NCBI RefSeq assembly: GCF_003710865.1
Contig: NZ_RHHO01000001.1
Coordinates: forward strand, 166,179-230,178
Reading direction: 5' to 3'
DNA length: 64,000 nt
DNA from: Brevibacillus borstelensis
Lineage (GTDB): Bacteria; Bacillota; Bacilli; Brevibacillales; Brevibacillaceae
The position numbers and the translations under genes were made by a program. The notes under the pieces are model-generated. The model searched no databases. It saw only the letters and a list, made by a program, of their open reading frames with translations, and was not told the origin of the DNA. Positions 8,052-16,321 of the stretch are shown here, piece by piece; within the stretch, counting starts at the first letter, position 1; the number at the start of each line of letters is the position of its first letter.

Positions 8052-8993
8052 ATGCCCAAAAATAGACGGACATCCAGGGGAAAATCCCGGATCTCCTCAA
8101 ACTTCTCTGCACAACATTTGTTGATTAATAAACAATTGAGCAAAGACATGATCGACATGGCGAAGATAACGCCGAATGATACGGTAATAGACATCGGCGC
8201 CGGCAAAGGGGCGATAACATTCCCGTTGGCAAAAAGAGCGGCAAGAGTCATCGCTGTGGAGAACGATCCGGTTTTTGCCGAGAAGCTGCTCGATAAGATG
8301 CAAGGAGTAGCGAATATTCGGATGAACAGGCAAGATTTTTTACAGTTCAACCTTCCCAAAAGTCCGTTCAGTGTCGTGGCCAATATTCCATTCTCCATCA
8401 CCACGCCGATACTCGGGAAGCTTCTGGACGACCCTGCTGTTCCGTTGCAGAGAGCCGTGCTCATCATGGAAAAAGGGGCGGCCAAACGGTTTACCAGTGT
8501 GCGGATTACGAATCCACGAATCCTGAAATGGCGGATGTGGTTTGATCTCAGGCTCGTCCGGACGGTATCGCCAGACCATTTCTCACCGCCCCCAAAGGTC
8601 GAGTCAGCAATAGTAACGATCTTCAGAAAGCAAAGTCCATTGGTTCCACTGCAAGCTCATGCAAGGTTTATGGCGTTGGCCACTTATATCCTCCAGCAGC
8701 CGCAAGCGCCTGTCTTTGCGGCCTTACAGGGAGTTTTTACCCCTTCCCAAATCAAGCATGTGGTAAAAGCGTTGAGACTGGAGCGGAATCAAGCGGTGTC
8801 TTCTCTAAATGAGCAACAGTGGGGGCAGCTCTTTCACTCGATGCTCCGGTATGTTGACCCAAGCCGATGGCCAAAGGTGCCAAAGAAGAAGATGCCGAAG
8901 ATTCCGAGGGCGAAGGCGCCAAAGATGCCAAAGCCAAAAATGCCAAAGATATCAAAGCCAAGGATGCTAAAAAACCCAAAACAAAAGAAATAA
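8052..8993 (+). CDS. erm: Erm-type 23S rRNA (adenine-N6) methyltransferase
   Basis: A 313-residue SAM-dependent enzyme of the Erm/KsgA family, expected to dimethylate A2058 of 23S rRNA and give macrolide-lincosamide-streptogramin B resistance. Motif I is VIDIGAGKGAIT (45-56) and the catalytic motif is NIPFS (111-115). The N-terminal FSAQHLLIN block is typical of Erm. ATG 8052 follows GAGGTG with good spacing; the longer frame from 8004 starts within the attenuator. The leader peptide and hairpins upstream indicate drug induction. The last 40 residues are a Lys/Pro-rich tail made of short KMPKI-like repeats, longer and more repetitive than is usual. The exact Erm class cannot be fixed by eye. 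Confidence 0.9.
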   Translation: MPKNRRTSRGKSRISSNFSAQHLLINKQLSKDMIDMAKITPNDTVIDIGAGKGAITFPLAKRAARVIAVENDPVFAEKLLDKMQGVANIRMNRQDFLQFNLPKSPFSVVANIPFSITTPILGKLLDDPAVPLQRAVLIMEKGAAKRFTSVRITNPRILKWRMWFDLRLVRTVSPDHFSPPPKVESAIVTIFRKQSPLVPLQAHARFMALATYILQQPQAPVFAALQGVFTPSQIKHVVKALRLERNQAVSSLNEQQWGQLFHSMLRYVDPSRWPKVPKKKMPKIPRAKAPKMPKPKMPKISKPRMLKNPKQKK

Positions 8994-9029
8994 TCTTTAA
9001 AACAAAGCAAGAAAAACAAGAAAAGCGAT

Positions 9030-9242
9030 AGAGATGAAAAAGGAGAAAACGCGAAAGTCTTTGGGACACCTACCTAGGCGAAATGGAAAAAGCGGAACAC
9101 TCTTTTAAGAGTCCAACCTTTGAAAAGCACCGGGAACCGGCTGCTTTTGGACGCGGTTCCGCTTTTGGAATGCAGCCGGCCAGTACAACCCTCGAGCAGG
9201 TGTCCCACCGTACTTTAAGCGGTTTTCTCCTTTTTCATCTCT
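9030..9242. repeat. Imperfect long inverted repeat (foldback, MITE-like element)
   Basis: The arm at 9030-9071 (beginning AGAGATGAAAAAGGAG, ending GGGACACCT) reappears as an imperfect reverse complement at 9198-9242 (AGGTGTCCC to CATCTCT). Inside, AAAAAGCGGAAC (9087-9098) pairs with GTTCCGCTTTT (9157-9167), so the whole stretch can fold on itself. No convincing gene lies in 8994-9396. It may be a non-autonomous mobile element remnant or a strongly structured 3' end of the erm transcript. Confidence 0.5.
9123..9168 (+). terminator. Terminator-like hairpin downstream of erm
   Basis: GGAACCG (9133-9139) pairs with CGGTTCC (9154-9160), extended by AAAAGC (9123-9128) with GCTTTT (9161-9166). The T-run is short. 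It lies in the core of the foldback element. Confidence 0.5.
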
Positions 9243-9396
9243 CCACCCAAGCTCGAACAAAGTTTTCCTTACAAAACCGAAAGCAAAATGTAAGGTAGAT
9301 CAATAGCTACTTGTCTGGAAACTGGTTACAGTTAATACAACGAGAAGCAAACCGACTGCCATTTGAGTTTCGGGAATAAGCTTGGGAGGAATAAAT

Positions 9397-10164
9397 GTGA
9401 AAGCATCTGTACTTGAAGTCAGAGACGTTCAAAAAATATACGGAAATCGAGGAGAAAGTCAGTCGCATGCGTTGAAAGGAGTATCGCTGACTATCCAGGA
9501 AGGCGAATTTGTCGGAATCATGGGTCCTTCCGGCTCCGGAAAAACGACGCTGCTGAATGTCATTTCCACACTGGATCGCCCCACGGACGGATTCATTCAG
9601 ATCGCCGGAACGGACATCACCCAGATGAAACAGAATCAGCTTGCGGACTTCCGTTCGCAAAAGCTGGGCTTCATTTTTCAGGACTTCAACCTGCTGGAAA
9701 ACTTGACGGTGTATGAAAATATCGCCCTGCCCCTGTCGCTGCAAGGCGTCTCTTCGAGCGAGATTGCCCCCAAGGTGCACAAGGTGGCGCAAACGCTGGG
9801 GATTCAGGAGATATTGCAGAAGTACCCGGTCCAGATTTCCGGCGGGCAGAAGCAGCGGGCTGCGGCCGCACGTGCGCTGGTGCATGATCCGGCCATTCTG
9901 CTGGCTGATGAGCCGACCGGTTCGCTTGACTCCAAAAACGCGAAAAGCTTGCTGGAGACGATGACCGATCTGAACGAGAACCACGGCGTGTCGATCATGA
10001 TGGTCACGCACGACGCTTTCAGTGCAAGCTATTGCAGGCGCATTCTCTTTATTCAGGACGGAAAATTGTATACGGAAATTCACCGGACACAAGACCGTCA
10101 GCAATTCTTCAAGCAAATCCTGGATGTACTTGCCGAGCTGGGTGCATCGCATGATGTGCGCTAG
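9397..10164 (+). CDS. BceA-type ABC transporter ATP-binding protein
   Basis: A 255-residue ATPase of the MacB/BceA group. Walker A is GPSGSGKTT, the signature is ISGGQKQR (a common Bce variant of LSGGQ), Walker B is ILLADEPTG with the GSLDSKN D-loop, and the switch histidine is in MMVTHD. The start is GTG 9397, six bases after GGGAGGA. The permease starts 12 bases after its stop, so the two are co-expressed. BceAB-type pairs usually remove cell-wall-active peptide antibiotics from their target and signal through a BceRS system. No such two-component pair is next to this one. Confidence 0.92.
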   Translation: MKASVLEVRDVQKIYGNRGESQSHALKGVSLTIQEGEFVGIMGPSGSGKTTLLNVISTLDRPTDGFIQIAGTDITQMKQNQLADFRSQKLGFIFQDFNLLENLTVYENIALPLSLQGVSSSEIAPKVHKVAQTLGIQEILQKYPVQISGGQKQRAAAARALVHDPAILLADEPTGSLDSKNAKSLLETMTDLNENHGVSIMMVTHDAFSASYCRRILFIQDGKLYTEIHRTQDRQQFFKQILDVLAELGASHDVR

Positions 10165-10176
10165 GAGGGAATGCAC

Positions 10177-12057
10177 ATGCTGTTGAAGCTTTCGCTTTCA
10201 AGTATGCGAAAAATGATGAAGGACTATCTGGTTCTCCTGATCGGTCTGGTCATCTCGATTACGATCTTTTACATGTTCCAGACGCTGGCGCTGAATGGTG
10301 ACTTTACGAAACAAAATTCGGTGATCAGCTCGATCCAGCTCGTTTTTAATGTAGGCTCTGTTTTGCTGGCGTTCATTACCTTCTTCTATATCTTTTACGC
10401 CAACTCGTTCTTGCTGTCGCTCAGACGCAAAGAACTCGGGATGTATATGATATTGGGCGCGAAGAAGAGGAAGATCAGCCAAATCCTGTTTTTGGAAACG
10501 CTTGTGCTCGGGATCATTTCCCTGGTCATCGGCACCATCGCGGGAGCAGGGCTGGCGAGCGGGGTAGGGAGCCTGCTGATGAAGCAGCTCGATATCTCGC
10601 TTGAAGGCTACCAGCCCTTCTATCTCCCTTCCATCATGATGACGTGCGGGTTCTTTTTGGTGCTCTTTCTGCTGACGTCATCGGTCAATGCAATCAAGCT
10701 GGCCCGTGCGACAGAGCTGGACCTCATCCGGGCCGAACAGCAAAATGACAGGGTACAGCGAAAGGGCTTCGCTACGGTTCTGCTTGCACTGATCGGCCTT
10801 GCCGGACTCGCAGCAGGTTATTATGCGCTTGTCCATATGGAAGAGCTCAGGGAAATCGGACTCTTCATCGCGGCATCAGCTACCACCATTGGAACCTATT
10901 TGATTTTCATCACCCTGCTGCCGGTGTTTGTAAATGCGTTGAAAAAGAATCGGGTGTGGAATGAGCGTAAACTAAATGCTTTCACATTCGCGCAGCTTCG
11001 CTTTCGCGTAAACAACCTGACAAAGGTGCTCGGAACGGTAGCGATGCTGATCGCGCTCGGCGTTGGGGCAATGGCTGGGGGCATGGCTTTTCAGAAAAAC
11101 GTGAGCCTGATGGCGGAAATGGGAAAAGTCTATGACGTCATTATTCACAAGCCTGTGCCTGCAGACTATGAAGCCTTGAAAGCAATGACGGTCGAGGAAC
11201 AAAACACGTACCGATACAAGGTGGATGATGCGGGGATTTACTACCTGAAGGACGATTTGCTGGCGGATCCGCCGCTAATCAACACGATCGGATTGGAGGA
11301 CTACGATCCGGACAACCGGGTCAAGCGCGTGTCAACGTCTCTCCCGTCCAAGGTGTACAGCGTGTATGATCATCCTGAGGAAAACCTGGGGCCGGACATC
11401 GAGTCGATGCCCCCTGACTGGCAGGAAGCGGTCACGGGCGAATTTATCAACAGCTACGAGATGATCAACGGCAAGGCAGTCCGCATCGTCGATCAAACGA
11501 CGTATAGCGGTATCCAGGGAGAAGAGCGCTCGGTCGTGCTCGCCAGGGTGGATGACTTTTTAAAGTACAAGCAGGAGCTGAAAGAAATCGATGAGCGGCA
11601 AACCCGGTTGTATGCTGATGAGACTGGAGCCGAGGGTCCCCAGCTTTATTCGAAATACACCACATATGCCAGCCTCTATGCCTTTACGAGCGGGACGATG
11701 TTCATGGGCTTCTTCCTCGGAATTGCCTTTTTGGCGATGATGGCTAGCTGCCTGATGTTTAAAATCCTGTCCGGGGCTACCCGGGACAAAGACCGCTACA
11801 GCATGCTTCGCAAAATCGGAGTTCGCCAGGAATGGCTTGTCGGTTCGATTTACAAGGAGCTGTTCGTCGTCTTCGTGTTTCCTGCCCTGATCGGTCTGGT
11901 TCACGTTCTCGTAGGGATGAACATGTTCTCGTTTATCCTGGAAGAACCGTATGTGGGCATTTGGGTACCGATCAGCATTTTCCTGGTCATCTACACATTT
12001 TACTATTGGATTACGGTACAGCTTTACAAAGGAATTGTCCTGCCGAAAGAAGCATAA
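10177..12057 (+). CDS. BceB-type ABC transporter permease (FtsX family)
   Basis: A 626-residue membrane protein with the BceB plan: an N-terminal membrane helix, FtsX-like segments, a large extracellular loop (roughly residues 310-510, between the fifth or sixth helix and the last ones) and C-terminal helices. The loop is the usual site of peptide antibiotic sensing. ATG 10177 was chosen over 10171 because AGGAGG ends eight bases before it. It forms a two-gene operon with the ATPase and is followed by a strong terminator. The antibiotic recognised cannot be predicted from the sequence. Confidence 0.9.
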   Translation: MLLKLSLSSMRKMMKDYLVLLIGLVISITIFYMFQTLALNGDFTKQNSVISSIQLVFNVGSVLLAFITFFYIFYANSFLLSLRRKELGMYMILGAKKRKISQILFLETLVLGIISLVIGTIAGAGLASGVGSLLMKQLDISLEGYQPFYLPSIMMTCGFFLVLFLLTSSVNAIKLARATELDLIRAEQQNDRVQRKGFATVLLALIGLAGLAAGYYALVHMEELREIGLFIAASATTIGTYLIFITLLPVFVNALKKNRVWNERKLNAFTFAQLRFRVNNLTKVLGTVAMLIALGVGAMAGGMAFQKNVSLMAEMGKVYDVIIHKPVPADYEALKAMTVEEQNTYRYKVDDAGIYYLKDDLLADPPLINTIGLEDYDPDNRVKRVSTSLPSKVYSVYDHPEENLGPDIESMPPDWQEAVTGEFINSYEMINGKAVRIVDQTTYSGIQGEERSVVLARVDDFLKYKQELKEIDERQTRLYADETGAEGPQLYSKYTTYASLYAFTSGTMFMGFFLGIAFLAMMASCLMFKILSGATRDKDRYSMLRKIGVRQEWLVGSIYKELFVVFVFPALIGLVHVLVGMNMFSFILEEPYVGIWVPISIFLVIYTFYYWITVQLYKGIVLPKEA

Positions 12058-12060
12058 GCG

Positions 12061-12091
12061 AAAATCCCCCGATTTCCCGGGGGTTTTTTTA
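12061..12091 (+). terminator. Intrinsic terminator after the BceAB-type operon
   Basis: AAATCCCCC pairs with GGGGGTTTT around a short GATTTCC loop, followed by a long T-run. Confidence 0.9.
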
Positions 12092-12105
12092 TGGAGGGAA
12101 GCGGC

Positions 12106-12759
12106 CTACTGCCAAAGGCTCATTCCCTCCAACTCCCCGGTTTTATAAGCAATTTCCCTGATCTTTTCGACATCTGCAATGCGAATCGCACCGCGGTTGG
12201 AAAGCTCGATCAGCCCTTGCTGCCGCCATTTTTGCAAAATCTTGTTTACGGTAATGCGGGAGGTGTCGATGTAGCGGGCAAATGACGTTTGATCGATCGG
12301 GACGTTTTCATTTTCATGAACGGTGTATAGTCTGATCAAATAATGGGCCATCTGCTGTTCGACCGGACAGTCCTGGAATGCGATGATTTCAGCCAGCAGC
12401 CGAACCTTGTATATTTGCGAATTGGTAAAAAGGACGGCGGCCTGGGGGTGATCTTTGCATATATTGGACAGCGCTTCATCGGAGAAGAAGTACAAAACGG
12501 AGGGGGAGGTGGTGATGGCGGAAGTCACGTAGGGCCCTTTAAAGGCCCCGTGCTCGCCAGACAATCCGCCGGTTGGCACGTAGTCGATGGTGCGCTCGTG
12601 TCCGTTCGCGGATAAGAGGATGATTTTTAAACCGCCGCGATCCAGGTAGTAAAAACCGTTTCCCTGTTCGCCCTGGCGATAGACGGTGGCGTTCTTTTTA
12701 TACTCCAGCTTTTGGCCATACATCAAAAACGGGGCCCATTTGTAGCGCAGATTGGTCAT
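12106..12759 (-). CDS. Crp/Fnr-family transcriptional regulator (first of two)
   Basis: A 217-residue regulator with an N-terminal cyclic-nucleotide-binding-like beta-roll (YRQGEQGNGFYYLDRGGLKI is the conserved strand pair) and a C-terminal winged helix with TSFARYIDTSRITVNKILQK as the helix-turn-helix. There is no N-terminal cysteine cluster, so it is not an Fnr-type Fe-S sensor. It is closer to ligand-sensing members such as CprK. ATG 12759 follows AAAAGGAG. It lies 41 bases downstream of a second Crp/Fnr gene on the same strand. Position next to the aromatic catabolic cluster suggests control of it, which is inference. Confidence 0.88.
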   Translation of the reverse strand: MTNLRYKWAPFLMYGQKLEYKKNATVYRQGEQGNGFYYLDRGGLKIILLSANGHERTIDYVPTGGLSGEHGAFKGPYVTSAITTSPSVLYFFSDEALSNICKDHPQAAVLFTNSQIYKVRLLAEIIAFQDCPVEQQMAHYLIRLYTVHENENVPIDQTSFARYIDTSRITVNKILQKWRQQGLIELSNRGAIRIADVEKIREIAYKTGELEGMSLWQ

Positions 12760-12800
12760 GGCGATCTCCTTTTCTCGTGATCTGCCTTGGACAGCGGAAG

Positions 12801-13448
12801 CTAGACAGTCAACGCCGTCTGGGTGTATCGATACGGATAGCGGAGCAATTCCGGTTTCTGGATGACAAAGGTCCGGTTTTTGATCTCGATAATTCTGCTT
12901 TCTTTCCACTGCTTCAGAATCTTATAGACGGTGATCCGCGTCAGACCGGCACAGTCGGCCAGGTCTTGCTGGGTGAGCGGAACCTCGTAGTTCTTAAAAT
13001 CGTCGCAAAGATTCAAAAGAAGGGAGGCAATCTGCCCTTCTGAAGTAAGCGCTTTCATGTTGATGGCAAAAAGGAGAATACGCAGTTTCTGGCTGACAGT
13101 TTGTGTGAACAGCGAGAGCAATTCAGGTTGAGCCTTGAGCATTTCTTGAAATTGGGCACAGGAGAAGTGGTAGACGACCGAGTTCTTTACGGCAACGGCT
13201 GTGGTGAAGTGCGTATGACGATCCATGGATTGGACGCCCATGATCTGGCCGGGAACGACGATGTTTAACAGACGGTCATTCCCTTTTGCCGTTGTGGAAA
13301 TGATTTTTACGAGACCTTTATGGAGGTAGTAAAAACCTTCTCCCATCGTGCCTTGCTTGTATATGATCGTTTTTCCTTTACAAAATTGCCGGGTCCCGTA
13401 CTTCAGGAACGATTCCCATTTCACATCGGTTTCAAACGGAGATACCAT
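12801..13448 (-). CDS. Crp/Fnr-family transcriptional regulator (second of two)
   Basis: A 215-residue paralogue of its neighbour, with beta-roll motif YKQGTMGEGFYYLHKGLVKI and helix-turn-helix TQQDLADCAGLTRITVYKIL. It also lacks an Fe-S cysteine set. The start ATG 13448 has TAAGGAG eight bases upstream; GTG 13457 would sit too close to that site. It is the upstream member of the regulator pair and lies 64 bases after a chemoreceptor-like gene on the same strand, so the three may form one unit. A TCGAA-N4-TTCGA-like box, with the 5-4-5 geometry of Crp/Fnr sites, occurs before both the TRAP and catabolic operons. Confidence 0.88.
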   Translation of the reverse strand: MVSPFETDVKWESFLKYGTRQFCKGKTIIYKQGTMGEGFYYLHKGLVKIISTTAKGNDRLLNIVVPGQIMGVQSMDRHTHFTTAVAVKNSVVYHFSCAQFQEMLKAQPELLSLFTQTVSQKLRILLFAINMKALTSEGQIASLLLNLCDDFKNYEVPLTQQDLADCAGLTRITVYKILKQWKESRIIEIKNRTFVIQKPELLRYPYRYTQTALTV

Positions 13449-13512
13449 ATCGAACACTCCTTACAATTGGAATTGTGGATGCTCGAAAAACGGGCTCGGT
13501 TGGCGGTTTCGA

Positions 13513-14352
13513 CTACCCGGTCGGGGAGCTTGAGTGAATTTTTGACATCTGCTGGAGCAGGGTGGCTTCCTGGTTTACTTCCTGTATGGCCGAAGCCAGC
13601 TCTCTTATGCCTTCTGTCTGTCCCTGGGTCAGATTCTTCGAGTCCAGGACCATTTCCGAGATCGAGGCCATTTCTGCTTGGAGTGAAGAGAGGTTCTGAG
13701 AAATCTCTTTGGCAAAATCTCCGGACATCGTTGCCAAACGGCGCATTTCTCCGGCGACGATGTTGAAGCCTCTGCCGTGTTCGCCAGCCCGTGCGGCCTC
13801 AATCGAGGCATTCAGGCTGAGAATTTCGGACTGCTTGGCAATCTGCGAGATCGATTTCAATACGGTAAAAGTCGTTTTCAACTGCTCCAGCATCCCGGTC
13901 GTGACGGTATGCAGTTTTTCGCTGTGCAAGGATAAGACTTCAGAGCCTTTCTGCATTTCGATGGATTGTGCAGAAACCTCTTCGACGATCGACGACAAAT
14001 GCCCGGCGATCTGTGTCAGCGTATTTTGTCGATCCAGGCCGACTCCAAAGACAAGGACACCGGCAATGATTCCATTTTCCTTGATGGGAAGTCCGCCGGC
14101 CAGATAGGCAATCCCGTATACGGAGGAATCCATGACTTTGCTGACGGGCATCCCTTGCTCCAGGATGTGCTTGGCAAGACTGCCCTCCTTGATCGGAGCG
14201 TGAGGAGACAAGCCAAACTGCAGGGTTTTTCCAGGAATATAGGTTAAAAATTTTTCCCGATCCGTTACTCCCAGCGTAAAGTCTTCTTCAAAGCATAAGA
14301 CCATTTTATGCATGAGAGAAGAAACGCGGACGACATTTTCCAACAGGCTCAT
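13513..14352 (-). CDS. Soluble methyl-accepting chemotaxis-like protein
   Basis: A 279-residue protein without membrane segments. The N-terminal half (about 1-125) is a small sensor-like domain with Cys and His residues (MVLCFEEDF, SPHAPIKEG). The C-terminal half is a short MCP signalling coiled coil with the hairpin tip pattern SEILSLNASIEAARAGEHGRGF. The signalling part is much shorter than in full receptors, so it may act in the cytoplasm or pair with other receptors. ATG 14352 was chosen because GAAGGGG lies ten bases upstream. It is divergent from the TRAP transporter and next to the Crp/Fnr pair, so sensing the imported compound is a reasonable guess. Confidence 0.8.
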   Translation of the reverse strand: MSLLENVVRVSSLMHKMVLCFEEDFTLGVTDREKFLTYIPGKTLQFGLSPHAPIKEGSLAKHILEQGMPVSKVMDSSVYGIAYLAGGLPIKENGIIAGVLVFGVGLDRQNTLTQIAGHLSSIVEEVSAQSIEMQKGSEVLSLHSEKLHTVTTGMLEQLKTTFTVLKSISQIAKQSEILSLNASIEAARAGEHGRGFNIVAGEMRRLATMSGDFAKEISQNLSSLQAEMASISEMVLDSKNLTQGQTEGIRELASAIQEVNQEATLLQQMSKIHSSSPTG

Positions 14353-14433
14353 TGCCTTCAAACCCCTTCACCAAAAACGTTTTCCGTATCGTTTTGCCAC
14401 ACCAATTCTAAATTTTCAGAACCTTCCACGAAT

Positions 14434-14463
14434 ATTATAGATGAAGAAAAAGAGTATTTTCAA
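14434..14463 (-). promoter_or_regulatory. Probable promoter of the chemoreceptor-like gene
   Basis: On the minus strand TTGAAA (14463-14458) and TATAAT (14439-14434) are separated by 18 bases, upstream of and pointing into the chemoreceptor gene. Confidence 0.5.
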
Positions 14464-14537
14464 TCTATGGAGCATGGACAAAACAAAAAAACAGAAATCA
14501 TGTTAAATGGTTTACATTCAGATGCGATATCAAGCCG

Positions 14538-14552
14538 TTTTTTGTCAAAAAA
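14538..14552. promoter_or_regulatory. Perfect palindrome TTTTTTGTCAAAAAA
   Basis: A 15-base perfect palindrome with a central T lies between the divergent chemoreceptor and TRAP genes. It could be an operator; no regulator can be assigned from sequence alone. The remaining bases of the 14353-14781 gap hold no credible gene. Confidence 0.3.
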
Positions 14553-14648
14553 TGTGGTTGAAACGTTAAGCGCTTTACAATACTCCAGCTTCCCATTTAG
14601 TAAAATCATAGCACCGTCCTTTTTGCCTGAAACGGAAAGCGGGCACAA

Positions 14649-14671
14649 AATTATCGAAAGATTCCGATAGT
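14649..14671 (+). promoter_or_regulatory. Shared operator-like box upstream of the TRAP operon
   Basis: TCGAA-AGAT-TCCGA at 14654-14667 sits within a 23-base stretch that matches the one before the catabolic operon (17680-17702) at 17 of 23 positions. The 5-4-5 spacing is that of Crp/Fnr-family sites. The outer arms TATCG/CGATA extend the symmetry. Confidence 0.5.
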
Positions 14672-14781
14672 GGTTGGGGGGTAAGGGAACAATCCGGCGA
14701 AACGATCCGGCAGGTTAGACGAAAGCAGCTTGTTCAATGATTCATGAAGGGGTCGTACATGAAAAAATGGAGGGGTAGTCA

Positions 14782-15820
14782 ATGAAAAAGGTAAAAAAAT
14801 GGGGGGCATCCCTTTTGACGGCTTGTCTGATGATTGTCATGACTGCAGGCTGCGGCGGAAATGCGGCGCCAAGCGGTACTTCCAATCAGCCTGCGGCAGC
14901 AGGCGGCGACTCCAAGCCGAGCTACAACTTCAAGCTGGCCCATATTACGCCGCCTACACACATGGCATTTGGCGGCGGAAAAGTTTAAAGAAGAGTTGGA
15001 CAAGCGTTCCGGAGGCCGGATGAAGCTGGAGATATATCCGTCCAGCCAGTTGGGAACGGAAGCTGACATGGTTCAGCAAATCGGTGCCGGTTCGGTCGAT
15101 TTCGGCTTGATTACAGCGGCCTATCTCAGCTCCAGGTCTCCTTCATTTTCTGCCTGGTTTACGCCTTATGCATTTCCTGATCTGAAGGCGGCAAATGAAG
15201 CCAGGCATACGGACGTAGCCAAAAAAATTCTCGCGACACTGGAGCAGCAGGGATTGGTGGGCCTTGATTATTTATTCGCCGGGCAGCGCGTGATGCTGTT
15301 TAAAGACAAAGAGGTACTGAAGCCGGAAGACATGGCGGGACTGAAGCTGCGGGTCACCCCGAGCCCTCCGCTGCAGGATTTTTACAAGTTTGCAGGCGCA
15401 TCGACGGAAGGACTGCCGCTGCCCGAGGTGTATTCGGCCGTTCAAACCGGCGTGATCGACGGAATGGATATGGACCTCGATGCGACCATCACCAACAAAT
15501 ACTACGAAGTCGTGAAGTACGGGGCTGTGACCAATCATATGGTGTGGCCTGCGGTCGCGATGGTCAGCAAAGGGACGTTCGACAAGATGCCGGATGAGGA
15601 CAAGCAGATTGTTCGCGACGCCATTGCCGCGGCGGCTGATTTTTCCGCAACGACCAGAGCGGGGCAGGAAGAAGAGTTCAAAAAAACGCTCAGTGACAAA
15701 GGAATGAAAATCTATGAGATCGATCCGGCTCTGTTTGGTCCCATCATGAAGGAGTTTGACCAAAAATACGGACCGACCAACCCGCTCATCCAAGAGTTTA
15801 TCGATACATTCCGCAAATAG
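14782..15820 (+). pseudogene. dctP: TRAP transporter solute-binding lipoprotein (DctP family), frameshifted
   Basis: A substrate-binding protein for a TRAP importer. The first frame (14782-14988) gives a lipoprotein signal with lipobox MTAGC and the start of the mature domain up to THMAFG. The rest (AAEKFKEELDKRSGGRMKLE onward to DTFRK) is in the +1 frame. One extra base around GGCGGCGG (14971-14978) breaks the gene: removing one G gives a continuous, family-like protein of about 345 residues. Conserved DctP text follows, such as LPEVYSAVQTGVIDGMD. The start has GGAGGGG nearby. The cause may be a real frameshift, a sequencing error or, less likely, recoding. dctQ and dctM downstream are intact. 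Confidence 0.85.
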
Positions 15821-15841
15821 GCAGCCAAAGGGGAACAGACC

Positions 15842-16321
15842 ATGAAAGCATTGAGCGACCTCATTTCTACGGTGGAAAAGTATTTAGCCATTGTCCTCAT
15901 GTTTGCGATGGCTGTCATTGTTGCACTCGCAGTCGTGTTTCGCTACGTGCTGAATGCCCCCCTGTCATGGGCGGGGGAGGTGTCGATCTTTTTATTGATC
16001 TGGAGCAGTTTTATCGGCGGCAGCCTGGGACTGAAGTACAAGTCTCAGGCCGCCGTTACCATTGTCCTTGAGTACGCGACGGCGAAGGTAAAGAAAATGG
16101 CAGGCATTGCCGGGCATATCCTGATGCTCGTATTTCTCGCGGTGATGCTCTATTACAGCTATACATGGGTGCTGTCGCCAGGCGTTGCTTTTCAAAAGTC
16201 GACAGCCATCCTCCTCCCGATGTGGATTCCGTTCAGCGCGGTGCCGGTCGGCTTGACGTTTTCCGCCATCCATCTGTTGTCCAATCTGATCGATCTGATC
16301 CGAGAGGAGGAATTCCGTTGA
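15842..16321 (+). CDS. dctQ: TRAP transporter small permease (DctQ family)
   Basis: A 159-residue protein with four membrane helices, the DctQ plan. It contains the usual RYVLNAPLSWAGEVSIFLL block of the second helix region. It couples the large permease to the binding protein. The gene starts 21 bases after dctP with AAAGGGG upstream, and its stop overlaps the TTG start of dctM, which points to translational coupling. Substrate is not readable from sequence; the neighbouring aromatic catabolic operon suggests an aromatic acid such as anthranilate. Confidence 0.9.
   Translation: MKALSDLISTVEKYLAIVLMFAMAVIVALAVVFRYVLNAPLSWAGEVSIFLLIWSSFIGGSLGLKYKSQAAVTIVLEYATAKVKKMAGIAGHILMLVFLAVMLYYSYTWVLSPGVAFQKSTAILLPMWIPFSAVPVGLTFSAIHLLSNLIDLIREEEFR

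Noticed and set aside
9083..9298. A 71-codon frame downstream of erm.
   Set aside because: It lies across the foldback arms, has no ribosome site and resembles no protein.
14460..14648. A 62-codon minus-strand frame between the chemoreceptor and the TRAP genes.
   Set aside because: It covers promoter and operator-like sequences, has no ribosome site and no recognisable motif.
14640..14700. GGCAC-type sequence considered as a sigma-54 promoter of the TRAP operon.
   Set aside because: The -12 element is not at the right distance and no sigma-54 activator gene is present.
16165..16317. A longer N-terminus for DctM.
   Set aside because: The extra region overlaps dctQ in another frame, while TTG 16318 has a strong ribosome site at the correct distance.
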